A stretch of DNA of 64,000 nucleotides. Source: Bombus terrestris (taxonomy: Eukaryota > Arthropoda > Insecta > Hymenoptera > Apidae). Under the pieces are notes generated by a model. That model saw nothing but the letters and a program-made list of their open reading frames with translations. It ran no database searches and had not been told where the DNA came from. The stretch spans positions 7,130,001-7,194,000 of the forward strand of contig NC_063274.1 of NCBI RefSeq assembly GCF_910591885.1, written 5' to 3'. The first letter of the stretch is position 1; each line of letters begins with the position of its first letter. The position numbers were made by a program, and so were the translations under genes. Below, in pieces: positions 40,001 to 52,400 of the stretch.

Positions 40001-43000
40001 GGTCAACATCGACCTCCAGGAATGGTATGTAATAGAGTTTTTATTTAATTATTCAATGTAATTGTGTGCATGTAATTTGTCCTTTTGTTAATAACCATAC
40101 TTTTTCTGAATCAATTTTTTATATTTATAAAACTTAATTTGTATTGCAAACTTGTGTTTATAGTAGTTGTGGGACTTTGCTTTTAACATAAAAATAAAAG
40201 GTAACTAAGAAAAACAAGAAAAGAGATAAGAATGTAATATGTAATTGCCTAATATAATTGTGTATTATATAGGGTGTTTGGCTACGGGTGTAAAAATATT
40301 TAAGGGGTATTTCTTAAAGTTAAAGTAAGACGAAATTAAGAATTAAAAAATTGCATTTTCGGCTTTGTCTTTTAGTTATTGACAATTAAAAATTAGTCGA
40401 AATATATCTGCACGGGCAAAAATATTTTTAGACAAACGAAAGTAGGTCAACCTAAGCAGTGAGGTCCACAGGCATCCTCAAATCGAACAATACATGAGCA
40501 GTAGTTTACCTTGCATGAATCATTATGACATTTGAAGACGTAAACCGTTCTACACAACATTTTGTAAGAAAAATCGTAGATTAAACATTATACTTGTCTA
40601 CTTATAAAAATCTATAACAGCATATCAAAAATCGCCTGATGGAATTTTCGAGTAGACAGCGTTAATATTTCCCCTAAACTTTTGCCTCCATAAATAATTA
40701 ATAAATAGGTTACTGCCCGTGTATTGTTCGATTTGAGGATGCCTGTGGATGTCACTCCTTAGGCTGATTTACTTTCGTTCTTATAAGGAGGTTTGCTCGC
40801 ACACAGGGATATTACGACAAATTTTTAATTGTAAATAACAAAAAAACAAGGCTGAAAACATAACTTTTTTATTCTTGATTTTCATCTTATTTTAGCTTTA
40901 TGAATTATCCTTTAAATCATTTTGCACCTATAACCGAACAACCTGTGTAGCTTCCTTAAAGCTATAGAAAAATAATTATAAAAAAGAAATTTTTTTACTA
41001 TTCTTCAGATAATACTTGATATATTAATTAGAAATTTCTGTCAAAGTTAGTCATTTCTTGGTTTTTACAATTTTATGATATATTTTACATAAATCGATAA
41101 ATTATGGTACAAATTACAAGAATATTTTTTGCACTTACATGTCTTACGCTTCGCGTAAACAGAGTTGTACTAGAGACCTTTCAGAAGCCAGTTACCATAT
41201 ACCACAGGTAACACACAATGTGTTGTTTTTCCTGCTTTTCACGTTGTAAAAATTATCCATTCTTCAAACTTTTCAGTATTGATTTGTTTTTAAACACAAA
41301 ATCTGATCGAACACTATTGAAATTAATGAATACTAAATTGAAATTCTATTATTTTTAGAATTCTAAAATATTTTAAATTGTACTTATATGGAAAATAAAG
41401 TTTGAATTATATTAATAAAAAAGTCATCTAACTGCTATCTTTCAATATTTCCTAATTCAATTATCTTTCTTTTGAATGAAGCTGTATTTAGTTATTTTTT
41501 TGTATAAATTTCAAGTGTTAAAAGAAAATGTAATATAAAAATATAATCTGCAAAATTTATTTCTTTGAAAATTACAACATTGGCAGTGCATGAGATATGT
41601 ATAACATGAAAAGCTCCTTCAGAAATCAATAAATTATTTCATTTCAATCTGTTTACTGGTTAATTAAATTTATACAGCACATTGAAAAGTTTTTGATAAA
41701 CCAATAACTGGCTCTGATATTTTAATATTTTATCATTATTATTAATTACTTTATGATTATTGTTTAATAATAGTATTCCATAGTAACTCGTGTTATTGAT
41801 GCATTTCATTATTAATTAATTTTTTGCTGTTATTTTTCAAGTATAGAGAATGATTTTTAATTTAATTATGGTAGATTGAAATAGAATCTTCGTTTGTCTC
41901 CATTCAGCAATTTCATGGTGGTCCGCCTGGTCCACCTGGTCAAGGACCTCCACGTGGTCCACCTGGACATCCTGGTGGACCTCCAGGTGATCCAAGAGGT
42001 GCTCAACCACGTCCCGAATGGAATAGACCACCAGGTTTGTTAAGTATCATGATTCATTATAGATTATATACTGAAACATCTTGGACTCACACGCTCTGTT
42101 CTTTCCTTCATTTCATGTGTCGTTATGATAAAATTCTTGTTTTTCCACAGCTTATAGTCTGCATGATAGAATAGATTATGAAAATTATCAAAATTACTAT
42201 ACAAAACAGGACATAAAGAACTTTAGTAATAAATCACTTCCAATAACAAAGCATTATGTAATCAATTTTTTGTGAATAAAGTTCACTGATGTAATTATTC
42301 AATGTGCATAGGAATGCATCACGGGCCTCAGGGACCACCAGGTTTCCCTCAACATCAACATATGCAAGGCCCGCAACCTGGTCAAGGCCCACCACAGAGA
42401 GGACCTCCTCCAGGTTCTATGGGTGGTGAGAAATTTAGGACGTTCATTGAATATTAACAATATCGCTATTAATTTTTCTTATAATAATGCATGATATTGA
42501 GGGAAATTTTATGCTTAGGAGTATGAAGGTGCAAGGTGTTTCAGATAAAAGTAATATAAACAACAATTCAATTTTTGTTGTTACAACAATTTCAATGAAT
42601 ATAAAGTATATAATTGAAAGTATTTTCAAATAATACTAAAAAAATAAGTAATAATAACATAGGAAAGAAATAGTTCAATTCGAATAAATATACTTAAAAG
42701 AGTAAAAATATATTATCAATATATATTAAATATTAGAATATATAAAGAAAGATGGAAACTTTTAGTCTATAATAATTTGTCATAATCTTACAACATTGTG
42801 CAAGCATATTCTAAAGCAAAAAACATACTTTATCAAATCAATCATACAATAAAAATTGTTTTGTGTAATGAAAAAATTTATAAGCTTGCTATACAGTGTT
42901 GCAAGCTAACAAAGATATTGATCAGGAATGTTACCAGGTCCAGGAGGTCCGCCACCTGGTCATGGTGGCCCACCTCAAGGACCACCACAAGGACCCCCAG

Positions 43001-46000
43001 GAGGACCTGCACCACATGTGAATCCAGCATTTTTCCCACAAGGACCACCTCATCAACATCCAGGACAACATCCACCAGGTCCTCCTGGTCCACCTCATGG
43101 ACCACCTCATGGTCCACCACATGGTCCACCTCATGGTCCACCTCATGGTCCTCCACATGGTCAACCACATGGACCACCACATGTGCCACCTCATGGTTAT
43201 GGACCACCTGCAGCACAGGTATATGGTATTCTAATTTATATTGTCCATTGTGTTAATATCTTATATTTCTGATATTATTTAGTGGCTTCACTATTACGTT
43301 TCATAATACCACTGCTTTATTAAAATCTTTAAAAAATCAAGATGAATTATATATCTTACAGCCACCTTATGGCGCACCAGGACCTGATCATCGCCCAGAA
43401 GGTCCTCCTCCGCTTACAGAACAAGAATTTGAAGAAATCATGGGTAGAAATAGAACCGTTTCTTCTTCTGCTATTGCTCGAGCAGTATCTGATGCTGCAG
43501 CAGGGGAATACGCAAGCGCTATAGAAACCCTGGTTACAGCCATTTCATTGATAAAACAATCCAAGGTTGCTGCAGATGATAGATGTAAAATTTTAATCAG
43601 TTCTCTTCAAGACACCTTGCGTGGCGTCGAAACAAAGAGTTATGGATCCGCACGTAGGGGTAAATATTTTATTTCTTACATTTAGAACAATAAAAAATAG
43701 ATGTATGTTTAATAACTTTTTTAATCACTTGCAACGACTTTCATATCTCCTATGATTCTATCGAAATTGAGATTATTGTTTTAGTTAATCTAGATTTAAT
43801 GAATTATTTCAGAACGATCACGTTCACGAGACAGAGAACGCAGTCACAGAAGAAGACGTGAACGATCAAGGAGCCGTGACAGGGAATACAGAGAAAGAAG
43901 CAGAGACAGAGATAGAGAACGTGACAGGGAACGCGATCGTGAAAGGGAAAGGGATCGTGATCGTGACAGAGAACGTTATTACAGTGAACCATATCCACGG
44001 GAGAGATCACGAAGCAGGGAGAGAGATCGTGAACGTGAAAGAGATCGCGAATATAGAGAGCGAAGCAGAGAAGAAAGGTAAGCTCAACATCTCATAATTA
44101 TTTTAACTGTCACTACTGGATGTACCTTCTTATTCAATTCAGTCAAAAATTAACTGACAGTCGCAACTTATAATCGATAGCCCTCGTAATAATAGCCACG
44201 TATGCGTATGATTTAGAAAAAGAAAATGAGTACGATAAGTCTATATTTACATAAAATAATCCGACGTTTACATTGTAACAGATCGTATATAACTATATAC
44301 AATTTACTAAAATATATCATGCAATTTTCTTCGCAAATAGATATAGCACTATAGCAACGATATTGATCTAAGTAATATAAGTCCCATTTATTGTATTATA
44401 TATTTTGCAAACATTTTCAATCATGCTATACAGAATATTGTATGCGGAGTTCATCCGAAACGTTCAATTTGAATACTTATTTAAAATGGCATTAAATAGT
44501 ATGAAATCTGATAAAAGTGCAAGTAAATTAAATGAATTGTAACTGGTATTAATGATGTTTAGAAGAGAACGCGTTGATTTATAATGTGTTCAATTGTAAA
44601 ATAATTAATAATGTGTGTCTATTTAAATACTAACATATTTCATTGGGACAAATTTAACTGTCATTAAATATTAATAATTACTTGTAACATTTCTTAATAT
44701 TTCCTTATTGTCTCTATTAATTAATTATTCTGGAAGAATTCATAAGTACAGACAAAGACCATAGATAATTTTACATGGTCATATAACAATAATTTATAAG
44801 ACTCAAATATAGTTGACTTTATTAATGGTAAAAAGTGAACTTAACCCTTTTGCTGTAATGTAATCTCAAATCTATATGTTATAATTCTAGAACATCTATA
44901 CTCTACAAATGGATGTCCACAATTGAACAAAAAGAATCTGTTGTAATTATTATGTAGAATAATTGCGACTAAGTTAGTTACTGAAAGGATATTAACTCTA
45001 ATCGAGCAAAAATATTTGCTTATATAATTGACAGCGACAGGGTTAAATAAAATTAACGTTACTTTGATGCATTAATTGTTATTGGGCATTTCAGATCTTG
45101 AATATTTATATATTTTAGTATGATATCCTTTTTAACAATTACTAAATATTAAATAAAATTCTATTTAAATGAAAGTACTTTTAAATTTTCTCTGCTATCA
45201 GTTAAAATTTAACCCTTTGGGGACGGGACGGTTCGAAGTCAACCGTACCGTGGGACCGAGCTGCTGCCGCGGTAACCATTTAAAATTGCCAGCGTGCATT
45301 TCTGCATAGACGCGCTTTTCGTTCATAGATGTCAAATTCTATACATATATACATGCACAGATTCTCCACAGGATAAATAAAATGTGACATACATATGAAT
45401 CCTTTGGTTCTATCAGTTATCTTCGCCAAACGCGTATATGAGTTTTTCGCCCATAGCGACGCGTTTACACGGAACACATATGAGTCGTTCGGCTCTACCA
45501 ATTGTTTTCGCCAAACGCATATATTAGTTCCTCGGTCAAATTGATGGCTTACGCAGAACGCATATATGCGGCGGTAGTTCGCGAAGGGTTAATTTATAAG
45601 AATTCAAAATATTATTATTCTTTAATCTTTGTAAATTATATTGGAGATAAAAATGTTAATCACAAGGATATTTTTTTATCAAAATTTTAGACATTCATAA
45701 AATGTGAAAAGTAACAATTAACGTATCAATTAAATGTTTTTTTATTATTGTATCAGATTGTTCGTTAATGTCTACTTTTTTAATCTACTACATAAAATTT
45801 GTTAAAAGCATTAATCAGAAACAAATATTATATTATTATAATAGTTGATACTTTGATACTTTGAAAGCTAAAAGTGAACATTATTCTTAAAACAATTAAG
45901 TATCTTGATTTAGGTGCTCTGCGTTATTATTGAGTGTAAAAGTGACAGGTAAATTATAAATATTGAACTCCAAGGACTGTTATTATTCCTATGTTAGCTT

Positions 46001-49000
46001 CAATTTGCTGTGCATATGATTATATAATAATATATTATTATTATAAAGTTATAATATAAGATGATCTTCTCATTAGATAACTCAAAAGCGATACCGCCAT
46101 CACACCGAAAATCACATTCTCGGTCCCATTCTCATTTTACATCTATATATGCATACATTTACCCTATTTCAGTGGTATCAATTTCTACTGATATTATAAC
46201 TCACACAACCGATATTGTTATTGGCGATACTGTCCTTGAGTTAATTAGCGAGAAAGTCATTAAATAGTATAATGAAAATATAAACGTATTCATCTTTTAA
46301 TAAATCAGTTCTTTATAAAAAAAATTGTAATACGTTATTATGATTTTAGTATTTAACAGTAACCTGAAATATTCGAAGCAACTAAATACAGTACACATTT
46401 ATTTCATACCTTTTTAAATGTTATTAAATCATTGGCAGAAATACAAATTATATTTAAAAGATGCTCAGTATATGTTGGTTAACATAGGAAGAAATTGATT
46501 GTTTAGCAAACAGTACAAAAAAATCATAAAAGTACCCTTATGTTTGTTTTCAAATAGCAAACATTAAAAATTTTTTTCGTCCTAATATTATCAAACAGCG
46601 ATAAGTAATAATCACTATTGATTTTCATTAGTTATGGTTTTAGAAAGTAACAGGGGCTGTTTTTATAATAGAGAAACTGAAAATATTGCGATCTCAATTT
46701 CTAAACAATATAATATTTTAGGAACATTTATATATAATAGTAATGTAATTAAAATGATGCAATTGAAATAACAATTCTATTTGCGAGTTATAAATTTTAT
46801 TGTAAATTGTTCAAAACTTTAACATGCACTAAAACGACGAGATTGTAATTTTATTAATCTATTTGTTTATTGCTTTTGGAATATTCAGTAGTAAGTGAGA
46901 CTGAAGTTTCAAAGATGAAATAGCCAACAATAAACGAAACTTGCCCATAATTCAAATGATTGAAAGATTTGTAGATTAAGGCGAACATCCGTTCATTAAT
47001 TAAATATTAGAACAGATTTAAGGAATGTTCGCATCTACATCTTTATTTCAATTTTGTAAATACGAGGGAAGAAATGAACTTTGTACTTAGTATCAATGAT
47101 ACTTCTGCAAGTTATTTTTGTCACATGATATTTGAAGTGTGTGCGTGGATACACTTAGAGGTTGAAGCTGTGTAACAATAGTTTTCCTAATATACAATTG
47201 ACAATTTTGGAATGTAAACAGATGTTAGCTTCTTCCTTGAGATAAGTCATACAGTACATTCAATACAATTGTTCTCTCTTGTTCCTCCTGTGTAGTTGTA
47301 ATCTTTATTTCCAAAGTCGCCATTGGAAAAAGTATGTAAAAGAATGTGCATATCTTTTTTGTAGATATTTCTTTCTATTCAAAACATTTCGATATGTTTC
47401 ATAGAGATATTGTAAATGAAATTTCTGCCAAGTATATTTAAGACGTGATAGAGAATCAAATATTTAATTTATGAACTACATCTATTGGTATTTTAAAAAA
47501 TTACTGAACTTTATCTAGCGATAGAATTATTGCAGTTATTAATCCTAACAATTCGTAAGATTAACAGTTCATGAATTAAATAGTCAGTTTCCACATATTG
47601 TTATCTTTAGTTATTTATAAAACATGAGTAGGAATGATTACAATTTTACTTTATTTATTAATCTAGCATATTCATATCATGATATACATATCTTGATATA
47701 CATAATGTAAAAATACTTACAATGTATAATTACTATTTATATATTAAGATGGTTAAATGCTTCTTCAATTTATATATTATGTTAGCATATATTAACACAA
47801 GATCTACACTTATCCACAGAGATACTGTAATATTGATTCTAATATTAAGTTGATATATGTATAGATCTACAAATACTTTACTACAGTAAAGTAGTCATAA
47901 TCCTGAAACCATAAAAAAAAATGAAATCTATGCAACACAGTTATATCCTAGAAGGAATTATCTTCTATTTTTCCATGTTTTAAAGTCAGTTATTCTTGTT
48001 TCATTTTGAATATTCAAATATGGTTACAGGTTTAACAATGAATCTCAAAACTTCTTTGAATATATGTAGTATTGTACACATGCACTTACATATAATTGGT
48101 AACTGTAGTTAGTATTATTTCGAATAACATATTGACATATTTTCTAATTTAATCTATATTTCAATAGAAAAATATTAAAAAATGGTTGTCTTTTATATAA
48201 GCATTAAGTCGTAGAGTAAGTTCACAATTTATTATAAATTTTGCTCGAATAAGTGATCGTTGCTAGTAGACTGAAAAAGGAAAATTGAATATATTTCTTA
48301 ACATAGCTTATTTTAACTAAAGCAATGTATTAAGCCTGGTAACAGTATAAGTCATAACGAAGTATGCATATTTTCCATTAGTACGACACGTCAGTCAGCC
48401 AGGCCAAGAGTAAAAGAAGAACCGCCAGAGACGGCTCCCGTCTCGTCTTCCAAGGCGTCTAGGTAATTTACACTTTTTTTTTCATTAAAGTGAATGCATG
48501 TAGATCTCATTACAAAGTATTATCTTGTTAGATGCAAAACAACAGATTAGAGTTATTCTTAAAGAATTTGATTCAGAATTCACGTATTGATTACATTATC
48601 CATCATTTCACAAACAGGAATATTTTAGAATTCAAATAAAAATTTTGTAAATAAGTGGGAGAGAGAAGGGGGAGAATACAAAAAATATAAGAAGTAGAAA
48701 AATAAGAGACAAGTATAAAGAAAATGTTTCAACTCACTTTTGTTTCTTCACATGCATATAATGATGAGAAAAGGTATTAAAAGTTATAATTCTATTAGAA
48801 TATCGCACGAATTCAGTGAATCTTTTGCTTTCTGATTACAAAATCGTTTATTGCAAATTGTTGGAAAATTTAGATAAATATTAGTTTTTCTTTGTTATTA
48901 AAACTTCTTGTTAGAATAATGTGTTTAGTTCCTGAAGTTATCAGAGACTTTTTTATGCAGTAAATTGTCTCTTCTAAATGCTTGGTAATTTTTTTCCTTT

Positions 49001-49442
49001 CTCTTAAGCCTTTGCAATAAGTAACAACTTGATCGCAAAAATCAAAATATTAATAGAGAGCAAGGAAACGAATAAAAAAAAAAAAAAATAAAAAGTTATC
49101 ATGAACGAAAAAGGTAGGGTACATTAAAGAAAGATACATAGCGTATCAAAGAGTCCTTGAGTTAATGTAAATATATCTTAAGAAGGAATTGAAAAGAATT
49201 AAAAAAAGAAAAAAAGCAAATTAATAGTGTACACCGCTAAAGTAAGATAATTGGCTGACGTGTACTTGTGTAGGTATTATGACGATCGCTACAGAGAGCG
49301 TGAACGAGACAGAGATCGAGAACGAGAGTCGAGCCGAAGACCATCGGAGAGAGAACGAGAACCGGAGCGTGAACGGGAGCGAGAACGAGAAAGAGATCGT
49401 CGCGACGAACGTGGAGACTCTTCACATCGTTCAAGGCATTAA
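37069..49442 (+). CDS. CPSF6: Cleavage and polyadenylation specificity factor subunit 6 (CFIm68)
   Basis: CPSF6 is the large subunit of cleavage factor Im; with CPSF5 it binds UGUA elements and guides pre-mRNA 3' end choice in the nucleus. Exons 37069-37125, 38424-38648, 38755-38982, 39542-40024, 41908-42034, 42312-42425, 42926-43218, 43362-43659, 43813-44077, 48382-48462 and 49274-49442 give 779 residues (human about 551). The N-terminus is DIDLYADDLEQDF. An RRM spans about residues 83-165 with RNP2 LYVGNL and RNP1-like SKGFCVIS, and the NLTWWT and FFENRANGQSKGF blocks are diagnostic. A long Pro/Gly/His/Gln-rich middle contains the APHVNPAFFPQG segment that in human CPSF6 lies within the FG-type peptide region. 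Then come FEEIMGRNR, SAIETLVTAISLIKQSKV and an Arg/Glu/Asp/Ser-rich C-terminus for SR-protein contacts. Exon 48382-48462 may be skipped in frame. Confidence 0.94.
40268..40947. mobile_element. Foldback MITE with about 230-bp inverted arms
   Basis: A 680-bp element in the fourth CPSF6 intron. The left arm (about 40268-40500) and right arm (about 40715-40947) are imperfect inverted copies: both share the block GGCATCCTCAAATCGAACAA followed by TACA, and the outer ends read TATAGGGTGTTTGGCTACGG on the left and CACAGGTTGTTCGGTTATAG on the right after reverse complementing. TA on both sides (40266-40267 and 40948-40949) suggests a TA target duplication. No transposase frame is present. The superfamily is not certain. 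Confidence 0.8.
43091..43197 (+). repeat. CPSF6: GPPHGPPH coding repeat in CPSF6
   Basis: A run of about nine units of 12 bp (CCNCATGGNCCN) encodes a Gly-Pro-Pro-His tetrapeptide repeat, with one Q and one V replacement. Units differ mostly at third positions. It lies just after the APHVNPAFF segment. Opposite-strand open frames here are by-products of the low-complexity composition. Confidence 0.85.
44845..45042. mobile_element. piggyBac-type MITE, 198 bp
   Basis: TTAA target duplications at 44841-44844 and 45043-45046 bracket an element whose ends are CCCTTTTGCTGT and, reverse-complemented from the right, CCCTGTCGCTGT. TTAA targets and CCC-starting ends are typical of the piggyBac superfamily. 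The interior is AT-rich and non-coding. It lies in the 4.3-kb ninth CPSF6 intron. Confidence 0.75.
45213..45588. mobile_element. piggyBac-type MITE with internal tandem repeats, 376 bp
   Basis: TTAA at 45209-45212 and 45589-45592 flank ends CCCTTTGGGGAC and, reverse-complemented, CCCTTCGCGAAC. The interior is far richer in GC than the intron and holds about two imperfect copies of an 86-bp unit containing TTCGCCAAACGC and CATATATG-type blocks. No transposase is encoded; the two open frames here are short and meet at the repeat. It sits 170 bp from the smaller piggyBac-type element in the same intron. Confidence 0.78.
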
Positions 49443-52400
49443 AGGCGATTAAGTGTCGGAAAGAATAAAGAAGAATTCTCGTTTACAAAAAAATCAGAAA
49501 TAACAGAGAAAACAGTGAGAATAAAAATACGGAAGGGCCAGAAAACGAGGAAGAGGTCACGTCTTAGCATGCAGTGTTTGCAGGATCTTACCGGTCATTT
49601 TCTTGCAAGCGTCATTGAGAAACGGATTCAAGAGGACACTCATACACGTTTATCTCCTGAGAGCACATGTTTATCTTCTGTATTTTGTCTGAATATCAAT
49701 AGTATTTAAACACTTTCTCGGCTGAACAGGGAAACCATTGGTTTCGAAATGAAAGATACACAGTGACCTTGCAATTAATTAAATTTTTTGATAAATCTAT
49801 CATGATTCCATTTATATATGATCGGTAATTCAGAGCACCTTTCGATACAACAGATTTAGTCTTTGTATTAGAAGTATAGATAACCATCTTCCAGTTATTT
49901 GTTTTACATGACAAATAGCTCTGTACTAGAGGTCTGTAGTTTGTGTATTTAATATCTATGTGTACACGTGTGTGAAACGTATCTGTATGTTTTACCACAT
50001 AATTTTTAGTACATGTTTATCTATATATTAGGAGTATCTAATTCACGTATGTTTAAATATCCGGGTACACGCGTATTGATATATTCATATTCTAACTTAC
50101 AACTTGGAAATCTATATTTAAAAAATTTTGTTTATTCACTTATTGTCGTACTATTGTATCTTATAAGTAGAATGTTATTAATTCTTAAGTTTCATATTAA
50201 AGTATAAGATTGTGATCAATCACAATTCCCTTTTTTATAAACATAAAATTCTAATTATAGGGAATTAAGAACACGAATTTTGTATTTTCTAGTAACATGC
50301 TACACGTGTCTGTTTATTGCACGTTTAGGAAACTATGACCTCTAGAATTTTTATCAGTTGCAACTGAATGACTATGTTATGATTGTATTAAATTATAAAT
50401 ATCTATTTTTAGGTGTGCTTAGATACATTTATCGGTATGTGACGAAGCATCTAAAAATAGAGAATCTCGGTCGAGAAAGTGGCGAATTATTATGTTTTGA
50501 TAACATGATTTGCAAGTCTTTGTGTAAACTTTCGGCAGAGTTCCGAATCGCGAGTATTTTAGCCAAATTACTACGGGTGGTTTTGTCATAGGGGATTCTT
50601 CGCAACACGTTGCATGGGTGGTTGATCGTAGAATTTGACATACAGTTTCTTTTTGAGTCATCGATGGTGTTGTTTTTTTTCTTTTCTTTTTTCTTTTTAC
50701 GTAGCATACACTATCATATTACTAAATATTATTACACTAATTATAAAAAAGCAACAAGAAAAAATGATAATGAAGCTAACGAAAACGCATACACCACAAA
50801 TGCATATATACATGTATATCTATGTAACATTTAAGCAGAGAGTATTTGTTTAGTTTTCAGAAAAATGTAGTGAGAGTGAAAGAGCGAGAAAGAGAGGGAG
50901 AGTATGTGTTATTCACGAATAAAAAAAAAGAATAGTGATAATAGCAACAACAAATTAACAAAAGGAAAAGGTGACGAAAGCACAACGAAAGTTATGTTTC
51001 ACGAAGAGTCGTGTTCAGTTGCGGTTTACAGAGAAGCTGAAGAAGAGGCTTGCGCCGTACCTATTGGCGAACGGTGCTGTGTTTGTTGGTTGCCTCGGGG
51101 AAGAATGAAGATCACACTCTGGACTCTCGTCATCGGTCTTCTATCTCCACGACGATGCAAGATTGTATCTTAACTATAATATATATATACGCTTTCAAAA
51201 AAAATATACGTGATAAACATGTCTTTACTTTATTCATCAGCACACACAATCTTCCTGATAAATATGTTATTTTTGTTTTTGTGCTATTGCATTATTCCAT
51301 TTATTAATCGAAAGGTGGAACCAATCGAAAGACGCATACACGGCATCCGATTTAAACACTTTCGATCTCACCTTTAATTAATTTATTTCTGTACAATTTT
51401 TAATGTTCGTAACAACGATCGATTAGGGATCGAAAGTGTATGATAACAGGGGTGGAACACGATATTTTACATGTAAAACAATGATTATGTTCCCCATTAT
51501 GTTCTATGACATATACTAGTCTCATCCATGAAATTGGAAAGATCAATGTCAGAGTTATATATACTCTCTGATAGTTGAGTGTTTGAAAACTAATTTATCA
51601 AAACTACCCAAATCTGTTCACCTAAAAATAATAAAGATTACTATCCTGATATGATCATAATTTTGTTTATTAATTATAAATAAGTATAGATATTCCAAGA
51701 TCATCGACTTGGGTAATTTTGGTTAATTAATTTTATGTAATAGTGCCATCTTATTTTTCACTGTTTAGTTGAAACGGCATAGAAAACTATTTATAACGAT
51801 ACATAGTATATTGTGAAAGCGTAACACGTTCACGGAACGACTTTGTTTGAATTGTCAAAAAGGTCCTGTGTATTATTTGAAGAAAAGAATTTCTCTCCTG
51901 TGTACGCCCTTACAGCGTACAGATTAATCCTCGTATAATCAAGATTTATGTAATTAAGAGTTCTATGAAGAATTATATTCACCTCTTATGCACTTGAATG
52001 CAGAATTTAATGTACATAAAAATATCATTAATATGATATTGCGTTCGTCAAATGTTACACATTTTGAAAATATGTATTTTAAATCCAGTAATATATTATG
52101 GTTATTTCAATTCTTGATTGTACGAGGAATAGAAATTAGAAAAGTTAGTATTCGTGTGCAGTAGCAGAAACTCTTTCATGTTTTAGAAGGATCGGTATTA
52201 CTGTATTTTTCTATGCTCAAGCATGATGTTCTTAAGACTTAATGTCCCTCCTCCTTGTATATTTAATCTTCATTTTTATGCATCTTTTCCGATCTGAAAC
52301 GAGAATATATCATCTTATAATTTATTTTTTAGTCACACGTTATATGTATTATTTTTTAAGTAATATGTTATCCGATCGCTACAGTTAGATGTAAACAAAA

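Noticed and set aside
46978..47032. GCGAACAT/ATGTTCGC inverted repeat
   Set aside because: Only 8 bp perfect with no target duplication; expected by chance at this scale.
49237..49434. Minus-strand open frame opposite the last CPSF6 exon
   Set aside because: Antisense of the Arg/Glu repeats; no splice or homology support.
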